NCBI RefSeq assembly: GCF_022919835.1
Contig: NZ_CP095074.1
Location: 1,426,001-1,490,000 of the forward strand
From: Halobacillus shinanisalinarum
GTDB taxonomy: Bacteria > Bacillota > Bacilli > Bacillales > Halobacillaceae
DNA length: 64,000 bases
Direction: 5' to 3'
Positions within the stretch are counted from its first letter, which is position 1. Each line of letters opens with the position of its first letter. The notes beneath the pieces were generated by a model, which saw nothing but the letters and a program-made list of their open reading frames with translations, made no database searches and had not been told where the DNA came from. Made by a program: the position numbers and the translations under genes. Shown piece by piece: positions 1 through 9,485 of the stretch.

Positions 1-401
1 ATGTGTTCGCTCTTCCTTGTACATCCTCTTTCATCCAAAGCGATATCGCCGCGCCATAAGGTGGAGAGATCAAACCTGTGCTCCCTCCAGCCAATAACAC
101 TCCCAACGCAAGCACCCATACATTTGGAGTGATACCTATCAACAGCAATCCAGCAAAGGCTGACAGTCCAGCTGAGATAATCATCCTTCTTGGTCCTTCT
201 TTTGTGGTAATCACAGTGGATAGAATGATCGTGAAGCAATAGGCTAAATAAAACAGAGAAGAAATCATCCCTGATACAAACTCGGACATTTCCAGTGATT
301 CATTGATCGCCGGGAGAAGTAACCCAAAACTAAACCTCGCCAATCCATAGGTAACAGCAATCATCGTAACTCCAGGTAAAACTAATTTTGAAAATTTCAT
401 G
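1..401 (-). CDS. MFS permease, N-terminal part (cut by window edge)
   Basis: First ~133 codons of a major facilitator superfamily permease; the C-terminal part lies outside the window. The protein opens MKFSKLVLPG, followed by hydrophobic helices with an ARFSFGLLLP segment like YbfB/YjiJ-type MFS proteins, and a basic loop (TTKEGPRR) between helices 2 and 3. The ATG at 401 is chosen because TTAGGATG lies about 6-8 bases upstream; an in-frame ATG at 410 is possible but too close to that site. It follows the TetR gene on the same strand and shares its operator, so a repressor-controlled exporter is inferred. The substrate is unknown. Confidence 0.8.
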
Positions 402-420
402 GTATTCATCCTAACTGTAA

Positions 421-449
421 ATTATATAGAACGACCTTTCTAATTTTCA
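421..449 (-). promoter_or_regulatory. Promoter of the MFS gene with embedded TetR operator
   Basis: On the minus strand a perfect -10 (TATAAT, 421-426) is preceded by a 17-base spacer and a weak -35 (TGAAAA, 444-449). The spacer holds an imperfect palindrome (plus strand TAGAACGACCTTTCTA, 427-442) whose left part is repeated in front of the TetR gene. Repressor binding between -35 and -10 would block RNA polymerase. Confidence 0.65.
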
Positions 450-459
450 GGTAAAAAAA

Positions 460-1014
460 TTACGATGTATGTTGGACAAGTGTCCTCGCCATCGCAATAG
501 AATGTTCTGTTGCTTTCTCTGCACCAATTAATGTCGTCATGGAAGTGGTTCCTTCAAGCAGCAATGTAAATCGATGAGCTAAGTCTCGTTCGTTATCTTT
601 CCCTTTCCTTTGAGCCAAATGCTGAAAATATTTGAGCAATTTGGATTTGTGCCCTCTTGCAATGTTTTCAATCTCATTATTCGTTCCCGCATAATCTTCT
701 ATCGCTCTTAAAAACATACATCCTTTGTAAGATTGTTCTTTTAACCAACGGCCATGAGCTTCAACAGCAAGGATGAAAGGCGAATCTGAATCCATTTCTA
801 CATGTGAATCCAAATAAGACCAATAGTGTTCTTCCCGCTGCTTAAGTACTTCTTCGACCAAATTGTCCTTGGAAGAGAAATGATTATAAAGCGTCATCGT
901 AGCTACATTCGCTTCACTGATGATTTGCTTCAATCCCACTCCATGAAATCCGTGCTCATAAAATAACCGTTCAGCTACTTTAAGTAATGTATCTTTTTTT
1001 ATAGATCGACTCAT
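460..1014 (-). CDS. TetR/AcrR-family transcriptional regulator
   Basis: About 184-residue TetR repressor. The N-terminal helix-turn-helix is clear (KDTLLKVAERLFYEHGFHGV, then IISEANVATMTLYNHFSSKD, roughly residues 7-50). The C-terminal half is a ligand-binding helical domain ending near TLVQHTS. The start MSRSIKK at 1014 fits an AAAGGAG site 11 bases upstream better than an upstream in-frame ATG at 1056, which would overlap the operator. It lies 58 bp upstream of the MFS gene on the same strand. Operator copies in front of both genes suggest that it represses itself and the permease. The effector is unknown. Confidence 0.88.
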   Translation of the reverse strand: MSRSIKKDTLLKVAERLFYEHGFHGVGLKQIISEANVATMTLYNHFSSKDNLVEEVLKQREEHYWSYLDSHVEMDSDSPFILAVEAHGRWLKEQSYKGCMFLRAIEDYAGTNNEIENIARGHKSKLLKYFQHLAQRKGKDNERDLAHRFTLLLEGTTSMTTLIGAEKATEHSIAMARTLVQHTS

Positions 1015-1038
1015 GTCATCCACTTCTCCTTTATTTAG

Positions 1039-1090
1039 ATAGAACGACCTTTTCATCTTTAGAATATCAATTTACTGCTTCTATAGTCAA
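1039..1090 (-). promoter_or_regulatory. Promoter and operator of the TetR gene
   Basis: The minus strand has -35 TTGACT (1085-1090), 18 bases, then -10 TATTCT (1061-1066). The operator copy (ATAGAACGACCTTT, 1039-1052) sits just downstream, over the expected transcription start. The same 14 bases occur at 426-439 before the MFS gene. Confidence 0.6.
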
Positions 1091-1236
1091 ACCATTTTTG
1101 TTGTTAAAAAGAAATATTCTAAAGCTCCCTCTCGTACGAAAAATATTAAACCGCAATTGACAATAATCTGTTAACTATCTAACTCTTATTTTTTGTTTTA
1201 TTCTTCTAAGCAACCCCAAATCCCGCCTACCCAAAA

Positions 1237-1280
1237 AGAGGCTGCCCCTTAAGTGAAAATCACTTTTGGGACAGCCCTCT
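1237..1280 (-). terminator. Terminator after gltBD
   Basis: A long hairpin (AGAGGCTG.CCCCTTAAGTG against CACTTTTGGGA.CAGCCCTCT) lies just beyond the gltD stop and is followed on the minus strand by CTTTTTGG. Confidence 0.8.
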
Positions 1281-1287
1281 ATATCAT

Positions 1288-2772
1288 TTATGATAATTCT
1301 GTTTCTCCCATTAAATAGAGATCACATTCCCTTGCGGCTGCCCTTCCTTCGTTGATTGCCCATACAATCAAGCTTTGGCCGCGCCGGATATCGCCAGCAG
1401 CAAAAATTCCTTCGACATTTGTTGTAAACGTTCCATAGTCGGCTTTGACGTTTGATCTTTTATCGGTTTTGACGCCAAGCTGCTTAAGAAAACCTTGTTC
1501 TGGTCCGCTGAACCCGATCGCCAATAAAACGAGTTGGGCTGGCCAAACTTTTTCCGTGCCGGGGATCTCTTTTCTTATGCGCTGCCCCTGCTCATCTGTA
1601 TAGGTTTCAACGTTGATCGTATGGACTTCCTTCACGTGGCCGTTTTCATCACCGACAAATTTGGTTGTCATGACAGCGTAGGCACGGGGATCTTGGCCAA
1701 ATACCGCAGCCGCTTCCTTTTGACCATATTCAACTCGGTGGATGATCGGCCACTGCGGCCAGGGGTTATCCTCCTCGCGAACGTCACCTTTTTCAGGGTA
1801 AATATCAAATTGCGTTAGACTTTTGCATTCGTGACGAACGGATGTGGCGAGGCAATCGGTTCCTGTATCCCCGCCGCCGATTACGATTACATCTTTCCCT
1901 TCAGCGGTGAGGAAATTACCGTCCTTATGGTTGGAGTCCAATAGACTTTTCGTGTTTTGGTGGAGAAAGTCCATCGCGTAGTGCACGCCTTTTAACTCCC
2001 TGCCCTCTACTTCTAAGTCACGATGCTGTGTGGCCCCACCGCAAAGAACGGCAGCATCAAAATCCTTTTGTAATTGTTCTAACAGATAATCTTGGCCCAC
2101 TTCGGTGTTTGTAATAAAAGTAATTCCTTCCTCTTTGAGAAGATTCACCCGTCGTTTAACGACGCGATAAGGAAGTTTCATGTCGGGGATCCCATATGTC
2201 AGCAGCCCGCCAACCCTGTCATGGCGTTCAAATACGGTGACATGATGCCCGGCTTTGTTAAGCTGGGCGGCACACGCCAATCCCGCTGGACCTGAGCCGA
2301 CAACAGCTAGCCTTTTTCCGGTTCGAACGGAAGGGGGCTCCGGTTTCACCCATCCTTCCGCAAACCCCTTTTCAATAATAGAAAGTTCAATCGTCCGGAT
2401 GGCTACAGGAGGTTCATTAATGCCCAGGACGCAGGCTCCTTCACACGGCGCTGGACAAGCCATTCCCGTAAATTCCGGGAAATTGTTCATTTGGTGTTCC
2501 CGTTTGAGCGCTTCTTGCCATTGTTCTTGATAAACGAGGTCATTCCACTCCGGAATCAAATGATAGACGGGACAACCGGACGTCATCCCATCAATCATAG
2601 CTCCCGTTTGGCAAGTCGGGACCCCGCAATCCATGCAGCGTGCCCCTTGTTCCTTCACCTCTTCTTCCGGCATGGGAAGCGTGTATTCTTCCCAGTCCTT
2701 CGTTCGTTTTAGGGGGTCGCGCTCAGGCCTTGGCTCACGCTCATATTCCATAAAACCAGTCGGCTTTCCCAT
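1288..2772 (-). CDS. gltD: Glutamate synthase (NADPH) small subunit
   Basis: 494 residues, the normal length for the GOGAT small subunit (called GltB in B. subtilis). It passes electrons from NADPH through FAD to the large subunit, which makes two glutamates from glutamine and 2-oxoglutarate in the cytoplasm. Visible motifs: a cysteine cluster for Fe-S (C46, C49, C54 in [14 protein letters not shown], and CPAPCEGAC near 105-113), an FAD fold [10 protein letters not shown] near 158-167, an NADPH fold [13 protein letters not shown] near 296-308, and the C-terminal [20 protein letters not shown]. The N-terminus [11 protein letters not shown] matches the family start. It lies 20 bp after gltB on the same strand, so the two are co-transcribed, and its frame is intact, unlike gltB. 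Confidence 0.97.
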   Translation of the reverse strand: MGKPTGFMEYEREPRPERDPLKRTKDWEEYTLPMPEEEVKEQGARCMDCGVPTCQTGAMIDGMTSGCPVYHLIPEWNDLVYQEQWQEALKREHQMNNFPEFTGMACPAPCEGACVLGINEPPVAIRTIELSIIEKGFAEGWVKPEPPSVRTGKRLAVVGSGPAGLACAAQLNKAGHHVTVFERHDRVGGLLTYGIPDMKLPYRVVKRRVNLLKEEGITFITNTEVGQDYLLEQLQKDFDAAVLCGGATQHRDLEVEGRELKGVHYAMDFLHQNTKSLLDSNHKDGNFLTAEGKDVIVIGGGDTGTDCLATSVRHECKSLTQFDIYPEKGDVREEDNPWPQWPIIHRVEYGQKEAAAVFGQDPRAYAVMTTKFVGDENGHVKEVHTINVETYTDEQGQRIRKEIPGTEKVWPAQLVLLAIGFSGPEQGFLKQLGVKTDKRSNVKADYGTFTTNVEGIFAAGDIRRGQSLIVWAINEGRAAARECDLYLMGETELS

Positions 2773-2792
2773 TTGCTCAGCCTCCTACCCGA

Positions 2793-5700
2793 TTATTTCA
2801 ATGCTTCTACTGCTTTTTTGCTTTCCTCAAATGCTGCCAGTGCTGCTTTGCTTTTACTTAGCCCGCTTGCTTCCAGATTTTTAATTCTTTTCTTCATTTC
2901 TAAATCATCTTTAGGGATGACCTTAACAAACTTTGGCAGCAAGGTCTTCCAATGATCTAACACTTTTTTTCCACGGGCACTGTTCGTGTAGTGGACATGT
3001 TTTTCGATCAGCTGGTAGACCTCTTCCATTTCTTCTTTATCTGTCAACGATTGCAGGTGAACCTGTTCTATATTGCAATTTATGCGGAAAGGTTGTTCAG
3101 CATCGTCAAGCACATAGGCAATTCCGCCTGACATGCCGGCAGCGAAATTTTTTCCGGTTGACCCTAACACAATTGTCCGTCCCCCGGTCATATATTCACA
3201 ACCGTGGTCACCGATGCCTTCCACGACGACATAGGCGCCGCTGTTTCTTACACAAAAGCGCTCTCCGGCCACTCCATTGATATAAGCTTCGCCCGCCGTA
3301 GCCCCGTAAAAGGACACGTTCCCAATAATGATGTTTTCTTCTGCTTTAAACGTACATTTTTTTGATGGACGGACAATGATTTTTCCGCCTGACAGCCCTT
3401 TCCCTACATAGTCATTGGCATCGCCGATCAACTTCAGCGTTAATCCTGCAGGAATAAAGGCCCCGAAGCTCTGACCGGCCGAACCTTTGAACGTCAAGCG
3501 TATCGTATCGTCAGGCAGTCCTCGCAAGCCATAGCACTTCGTGATTTCTTGTCCGAGCATCGTTCCGGCAACACGATTGATGTTTCTGATCGAAAATGTG
3601 CCTTCGACCGCTTCCTGATGTTCGATTGCCGTCTGGCAAAACGGGATAAGTTCCTGCACATCCAAAGATTTATCCAAGCCATGGACTTGTTCGGTAGTTG
3701 CATAGCGGCTAACACCTTCTGGGACATCAGGCTGGTAAAGAAGCGGGGTTAGGTCAAGACCCTTGGCTTTCCAATGGTCAATCGCCTGGTTGGCTTCTAG
3801 CACATCAGTTCTTCCAACCATCTCATTCAACGTTCTGAACCCTAGCTCAGCCATCAATTCGCGTACTTCAGCAGCAATAAAACGCATAAAGTTGGCTACA
3901 TGATCAGCTTCACCTATGAATTTTTTTCGCAACTCCTCATTTTGTGTGGCCACACCGACTGGACACGTATCAAGGTGACATACCCGCATTAAAATACAGC
4001 CCAGGACAACGAGCGGCGCGGTTGAAAAACCGTATTCCTCTGCGCCAAGTAAAGTGGCAATGACGACATCACGGCCTGTCATCATTTTGCCGTCTGTTTC
4101 CACAACAATGCGATCACGCAAACGATTCATAAGCAGGGTTTGGTGGGTTTCAGCCAGACCAATTTCCCATGGCAGCCCGGTATGCTTAAGACTGGTCCGA
4201 GGGGCTGCTCCAGTCCCGCCGTCATAACCACTGATTAAGACAAGGTCCGCCCTTCCTTTTGCCACACCTGCTGCAATAGTGCCAACCCCAACTTTCGAAA
4301 CGAGCTTGACGCTAATTCGCGCCTTCGGGTTTGCATTTTTTAAGTTATGAATCAATTCAGCTAAATCTTCAATCGAGTAAATATCATGATGCGGCGGCGG
4401 TGAAATCAGTCCAACCCCTGGTGTGGACCCTCTCACCTCCGCGATCCATGGGTACACCTTTTTCCCGGGAAGGTGGCCTCCCTCCCCTGGTTTCGCTCCC
4501 TGCGCGATTTTTATCTGAATTTCATCGGCATTCACAAGAAAATGACTATTGACACCAAACCTGCCTGAAGCTACCTGTTTAATGGAACTTCGGCGCCAAT
4601 TTCCATCGGCATCCGGGGTAAAACGCCCCGGGTCTTCCCCGCCTTCACCCGAATTGCTTTTACCTCCAATCTGATTCATGGCAATGGCAAGTGTCTCGTG
4701 GGCTTCCTGGCTGATCGAACCGTAGGACATCGCCCCAGTTTTAAACCGCTTGCAAATGTCTTCGACGGATTCGACCTCTTCTATGGGAATCCCGTCTCTC
4801 TTCTTAAAAGAAAGCAGGCCGCGGATCGATTGTAAATTGCGGTTAGTATCCGTGAGCATCGCGGAATATTCTTTAAACATTTGATAATTATTCGAGCGGC
4901 AGGCTTGCTGGAGCTTATGGATCGTTGCCGGGTTATACTGATGATCCTCCCCGTTTTTACGCCACTGAAAGTCGTCACCGGAAGCCAATGTTTTGACGCC
5001 GCCCCTTTTGAATTCAAACGCTCTTTTATGCCTGATTAATACTTCCTTTTCTATCGTCTCCAGGTCAATTCCGCCTAAACGCGACGCCGTGCGGGTAAAA
5101 TATTTTTCAATGACGTCTGCGTCAAGCCCGATCGCCTCAAAGATTTGAGCCCCGCGGTAACTTTGAATCGTTGAGATCCCCATCTTTGATAAAACCTTTA
5201 CGACACCCTCGGTCGCGGTATTGATGTACGTTTCTATAGCTTCCTCAAAAGATACTTCACGGAGCTCTCCCTTCCGAATAAGCTCGCCCAGTGTTTCAAA
5301 CGCTAGATAAGGATTGATCGCTTCTGCCCCAAACCCGAGTAAGGCCGCAAAGTGATGGACTTCCCTCGGTTCCCCGGATTCAACCAGCAGACTAACCTTC
5401 GTGCGCATGCCCCTTCGAATTAAATGATGATGCAAACCAGACACCGCAAGCAGAGCGGGAATGGCAGCATAGTGGGCATTCATGCCGCGATCAGACAAAA
5501 TCAACAAGGAAGCTCCATCATCCATCGCTGCATCCGCTTGTTGAAAAAGGGTTTCTAATGCTTGTTCCAACTGACCGCTCTCGTCAGCGGCCTCAAACAG
5601 GATGGATAATGTCTTGGCTTGAAAATTTTCTAACTGCGAACTGCGCAGCTTTTCCAACTGCTGATTGGTCAAAATTGGTGTGTCCAAACGAATCTGTTGG

Positions 5701-7398
5701 CAGCTTTCTGGCTCGGGGTTCACTAGATTTTCTTCCCCGCCAATTGTCGTTGCTATAGCGGTCACAACTTTTTCCCTAATCGCATCAATGGGCGGATTCG
5801 TTACTTGGGCAAAAAGCTGTTTAAAATAATTGTATAAAAGTTGAGGGCGCTTCGATAAAACAGCGAGAGGTGAATCGTACCCCATCGAACCGATCGGATC
5901 TTTTCCATCCGTGATCATTGGCTTTATCAATTTGTTTAACTCTTCTGTTGTATAGCCAAATGCCAGCTGTTGTTCAACGAGCTCATCAACATTTAGTGGA
6001 GAACTCTCAGGCTGCTTCTCTTTAGGTCCCGGCATATCATCTAAATGAAGTAAGTGTTTGGACAACCATTTTTGATAAGGGTGATCTGTCGCAATTTGGT
6101 GTTTAATTTTTTCATCAGGAATAATCTCCCCTTTTCCAAGTCAACTAGCAGCATCTTTCCTGGTTCCAGCCTTTCCTTCACCTCAATATCCTCGGGGTCA
6201 ATATCTAGCGCACCGACCTCCGAGCCTAAAACGATCTTACCGTCTTTTGTGACATAATAGCGCGCCGGCCTTAACCCATTTCGGTCGAGACAAGCCCCGA
6301 TTTGCCGGCCATCTGTAAAGACAACCGCCGCCGGTCCGTCCCACGGTTCCATTAAACAACTATGATAATCATAAAAAGCTCGTTTTTCCTTCTTCATATT
6401 TTCATCGTTCACCCACGGTTCGGGGATCATCATCATGGCTGTATGGGCAAGCGACCGGCCGGACAAATGAAGGAATTCAAAACAGTTATCAAAAATGGAG
6501 GAATCGCTGCCATCTGTATCGATAACAGGCAGCACTTTTTTAAGCTCCTCCCTTTGAAAAATTCAGATTCACACAAGGACTCTCGCGCCCTCATCCAGTT
6601 GACATTGCCTCTTGCTGTGTTAAATTCACCGTTGTGAATTGTAAAACGGTTCGGATGGGAACGCTGCCAGCTCGGAAAGGTATTCGTACTAAAACGAGAA
6701 TGCACCACCGCTAAAGCAGATTTAAAATCACGATGATTTAAATCTCGATAAAAAGAATCGAGCTGCTCAGGGATAAGCATCCCCTTATACACAATCGTTC
6801 TAGTTGATAAGCTGCAAATATAAAAATCCTCAGCTTCTTCAATCTCTGAGGCGTACATTTCTTTTTCCAACCGTTTTCGCAGAATATATAATCTTCTTTC
6901 GAACGTCATTTGATCCCTTATTTGATCAGATCGTCCAATAAATACTTGACGAATAAAAGGTTTTGTCTTTTTCGCAAGGTCGCCGACAAAGGAATCATTG
7001 ACAGGAACGGTACGCCATCCAAGAAACGGAATGCCTTCACTATCAATCACACTTTTCACTAATTCCTCCGCCTTTTTCCTACCTTCCGTACGCTGTGGGA
7101 GAAAGACCATGCCAACCCCGTATTTTCCTTCTGCGGGAAGAACAATGTTTTCTTTATCACACTGCCTTTCAAAAAAAGTGTGAGGGATTTGCGTTAGTAG
7201 ACCGGCCCCATCTCCAGTGCTTGTGTCGGCCGATTGTCCGCCGCGATGCTCGAGGTTACATAGAATAGTAATCGCATCCTGAACAATATCATGTGATTTA
7301 TTTCCATTAATATTGGCAATCATCCCAATTCCGCATGCTTCATGTTCATTTTCCGGATGATATAAACCTTGAGGAGCAGGATATCCGTGATTTTTCAT
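2793..7398 (-). pseudogene. gltB: Glutamate synthase large subunit, two frameshifts as given
   Basis: Ferredoxin-like GOGAT large subunit (GltA in B. subtilis), read in three successive frames: 7398 to ~6550, ~6550 to ~6122, and ~6122 to 2793. The first frame holds the type 2 glutamine amidotransferase domain after a 21-residue propeptide (catalytic Cys22 in EACGIGMIANI). The last frame holds the FMN/Fe-S synthase domain ([52 protein letters not shown]) and the C-terminal beta-helix ([19 protein letters not shown]). At 6542-6556 and 6119-6130 one base is missing each time; restoring both gives one protein of ~1535 residues, the expected size. No residue of the known catalytic set looks lost. 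Because every break in this window is a single-base loss, sequencing error is more likely than true inactivation. The ATG at 7398 has an AAGGGG site 8 bases upstream. Confidence 0.93.
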
Positions 7399-7441
7399 AA
7401 CAGCACCCCTTCTTTTATTAATTGTGAACGCGATGGATATG

Positions 7442-7471
7442 TATATATTCCCCTAAGTAAACTTGTCCCAA
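7442..7471 (-). promoter_or_regulatory. Possible gltB promoter
   Basis: The minus strand shows TTGGGA (7466-7471), 18 bases, then TATATA (7442-7447), 44 bases upstream of the gltB start. The -35 is poor. No clear GltC or TnrA box was recognised by eye beside it. Confidence 0.35.
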
Positions 7472-7833
7472 TTTTACCGAAAAGGAAATCCATATCTATT
7501 TTTTGACAAAATGATCCGCTATCTTGAACACCACTCATATTTTTCCATTATTCTTATTGTCTACTTTTTCCTCTCGATCATACAAAAAACATGATTAACT
7601 CCATCATTGATCTCAAATTCACGGAATACCTTCTACAGGTTTTAAAAAAATATATAAATATTAAAAAAATTACAAAAAACGACGATATTTTTACTTTTTA
7701 TCCTATATAATTATCAGTGGGTTAAGGTTATTGAGCGTTGTCTTAAGACAATTCACATAACAGACGGTTGGATCAAGGAGTATTTTTGCATATTTAACCT
7801 ACTCTTGGAGTGTTTATACGAGGAGAAATGTTG
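7472..7833. other. Intergenic region between gltB and the small-peptide gene
   Basis: This is an AT-rich divergent intergenic stretch. It holds a TATATAAT-like -10 around 7703-7712 on the plus strand without a convincing -35, and the palindrome described at 7738-7751. No gene is visible. Confidence 0.5.
7738..7751. promoter_or_regulatory. Perfect 14-bp palindrome upstream of the peptide gene
   Basis: TTGTCTTAAGACAA is its own reverse complement. It lies 83 bases before the start of the 35-residue peptide gene and about 340 bases before gltB in the divergent spacer. It may be an operator; the binding protein is unknown. Confidence 0.4.
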
Positions 7834-7941
7834 ATGAAAAAATATTGTTTGGAATCATTTCAAACTTTGGTACTGAAACCATTTAGTTATATCTCTATTC
7901 ATGCTTTAGCTAAAGATCCTGGGGACCCGGGGATGGGGTAA
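7834..7941 (+). CDS. Short peptide of 35 residues, unknown function
   Basis: I do not recognise a family. The frame begins at ATG 7834, 8 bases after a strong GAGGAG site (7820-7825); an in-frame ATG at 7828 is too close to that site. The peptide is basic and hydrophobic in its first 26 residues (MKKYCLESF, then LVLKPFSYISIHALA) and ends with a separate tail KDPGDPGMG. There is no classical signal peptide with a cleavage motif and only one Cys. It lies alone on the plus strand between gltB and DUF4064-like genes, and a near-perfect terminator follows 60 bases after the stop. A short hydrophobic part with a distinct C-terminal tail is compatible with a secreted or membrane-active peptide, or a pro-signal peptide. 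This is inference only. Confidence 0.6.
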   Translation: MKKYCLESFQTLVLKPFSYISIHALAKDPGDPGMG

Positions 7942-8000
7942 TTGAAAGAAGGCTGTGTACTGTCTAGACTAATCTCCCGCTTGATTCTCATCTAGACCAA

Positions 8001-8042
8001 AAAAACACAAACGTAAACATCCACGTTTACGTTTGTGTTTTT
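8001..8042 (+). terminator. Terminator of the small-peptide gene
   Basis: An 18-base arm (AAAAACACAAACGTAAAC, 8001-8018) pairs perfectly with 8025-8042 across a 6-base loop, and the right arm ends in a T-run. It is also symmetric enough to stop minus-strand transcripts from the gene at 8103. Confidence 0.9.
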
Positions 8043-8102
8043 GATACAACTATTATTCTTTGTAATGTTCTTTCTACCAAAAAATGTCCGCCAGTTCACC
8101 AC

Positions 8103-8556
8103 CTATTTCCTTGCCATGCACAAAATACCACCAACCAAATGTGGAAGCGAAGCCAATACTGCTAGAAAAAATGGAAAAATAATCATGAACAAAGAAGGAA
8201 AAAAGGATAAGTTCCCTGCTGTTGCTTGTCCGGCAAAAAAGCATGTAAGAATACACGCTACTGCGGCAGATAAAAGAAAAAAACTCCAGCCCTATTTGAC
8301 CTCCTATTTTTAATTAGAAGTATTGTAGCGATGATCCCGAAAATTACGCCTGCCATCGGTATAATAATAACCATTACACCTACCAGAACAACCAATAATA
8401 ACACGACTATGATAAATACTGACATGCCAGGTTGAGTACTGGCATGATACAGATCAGAGATTATACGATAGAGTCGAGGCAGGGGATAGAGATAAAAATG
8501 ACTACATTTAAAATGCTGCCGATCACGCCAAGAATAATTTCGATATTTCCTCTCAT
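8103..8556 (-). pseudogene. DUF4064-like small membrane protein, two frameshifts as given
   Basis: The start ATG 8556 has an AAAAAGGAG site and opens MRGNIEIILGVIGSILNVV, typical of DUF4064-type membrane proteins. The frame then shifts within a T run (~8500), continues through MSVFIIVVLLLVVLVGVMV and IFGIIATILLIKNRR, shifts again in a G run (~8290), and ends with LPHLVGGILCMARK at a TAG (8103-8105). Restoring one base at each site gives ~151 residues with about four membrane helices, which is the normal layout of the family. The role is unknown; such proteins are small integral membrane proteins of Firmicutes. The breaks look like sequencing losses. Confidence 0.65.
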
Positions 8557-8688
8557 CCCTGTCTTCTCCTTTTTAACCACAAAGCGCAACACCTGAGTTC
8601 TTATGTCTATTTTTCGACCCTCTGAAGGCTTCACTTATCTTAAGCCTCCAGTATCCAATAAGCGTGCTCTTGCTTAAACATGACCTTC

Positions 8689-8985
8689 TTATGATAGGTT
8701 TTTAAATTGTGGTGCGTGCTTCATTGCGAATTTGACAATTTGATTATAAGTTTTAGCTGCAAATTCCTTTTTAGACGGAGTGTAAAGTTTTGCTGTACCT
8801 TCATCGATGATTTTGATTCTAGAACCACCGCGAACATACAAAGTCACGTATAAAAAAGGATGGTCTAATCGATTTTTTAAAAGGAAGTCTTTAGGAAAGT
8901 CTGCATTGATCAAAAGACGGTCCTCTACATGTTTCAGGGACAATTGACTATAAAACTGAAGATTTTTTACTTCGCGAATAAACAA
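8689..8985 (-). CDS. Hypothetical protein (98 residues)
   Basis: Unrecognised. The frame starts at a TTG (8985), 10 bases after an AAAGGAG site, and reads FIREVKNLQFYSQLSLKHVEDR and so on. It is a soluble-looking, basic, mixed alpha/beta protein with no membrane segment or signal peptide; its middle (HPFLYVTLYVRGGSRIKII) looks like a beta-hairpin and its end like amphipathic helices rich in Lys. It stands alone between the DUF4064-like gene and a long gap. The good ribosome site supports it as real; the start codon remains uncertain. Confidence 0.5.
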   Translation of the reverse strand: MFIREVKNLQFYSQLSLKHVEDRLLINADFPKDFLLKNRLDHPFLYVTLYVRGGSRIKIIDEGTAKLYTPSKKEFAAKTYNQIVKFAMKHAPQFKNLS

Positions 8986-9431
8986 TAATGCTGCACTCCT
9001 TTTCGTTCTTCTTCCATAAGACTATCCTTATTTTAAGTACAGATATGATATTCACTTCTAACAGAAAATAATCATTACTACTGCTAAGTATACCATCACA
9101 CTTTTAAGGCCACGTAAATTTATCGGCAGCAAACCTTATTAAAAGTCAGACTGCCAGAACCTATAAGAAATGCAGACGCACTAAAAAGACGCTTTCCTTA
9201 TAAGGATAAGCGCCACTTTAACAGAATAAGGTCAGATTCCCCCCTTTTTCTAGGATTATCGTTATCACGGCAGGAGTCCGAATTTGCTTTTTGAGCTAGC
9301 CAATATCGCTTATCATTATAAGCGTTTATCGATGCAGGATTAAATCTTTTTCAATGTCAAGCATATTTGGTTAAGGAGGATCAAATAAATAAGTAATACT
9401 ATTGCACAGATACATGTGGATAAATTCACAC
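8986..9431. other. Gene-free stretch with a palindromic hairpin
   Basis: No gene seen. It contains a near-perfect inverted repeat at 9188-9214 (GCTTTCCTTATAAGGATAAGC core) and a smaller one near 9308-9330 (CGCTTAT, then ATAAGCG). Neither has a clear T-run. Confidence 0.5.
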
Positions 9432-9469
9432 AAACCCCCCTCCCCCTTTTGCAAAGAGGTAGAGGGTTT
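9432..9469 (-). terminator. Probable terminator of the sialidase gene
   Basis: On the minus strand AAACCCTC pairs with GAGGGGGGTTT around a C/T-rich loop, 17 bases after the stop. The U-tract is short, so strength is uncertain. Confidence 0.5.
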
Positions 9470-9485
9470 AGTCAACTTATACAAT

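Noticed and set aside
1534..6637. Several plus-strand open frames opposite gltD and gltB
   Set aside because: They are antisense shadows of well-supported coding sequence with no ribosome sites and no homology.
8035..8313. Plus-strand open frame of 92 codons
   Set aside because: It starts inside the small-peptide terminator, lacks a ribosome site and runs antisense to the DUF4064-like gene, whose minus-strand protein features are convincing.
9188..9214. Palindrome considered as an attachment or insertion-sequence end
   Set aside because: There is only one copy in the window and no transposase or integrase nearby; left as an unexplained hairpin.
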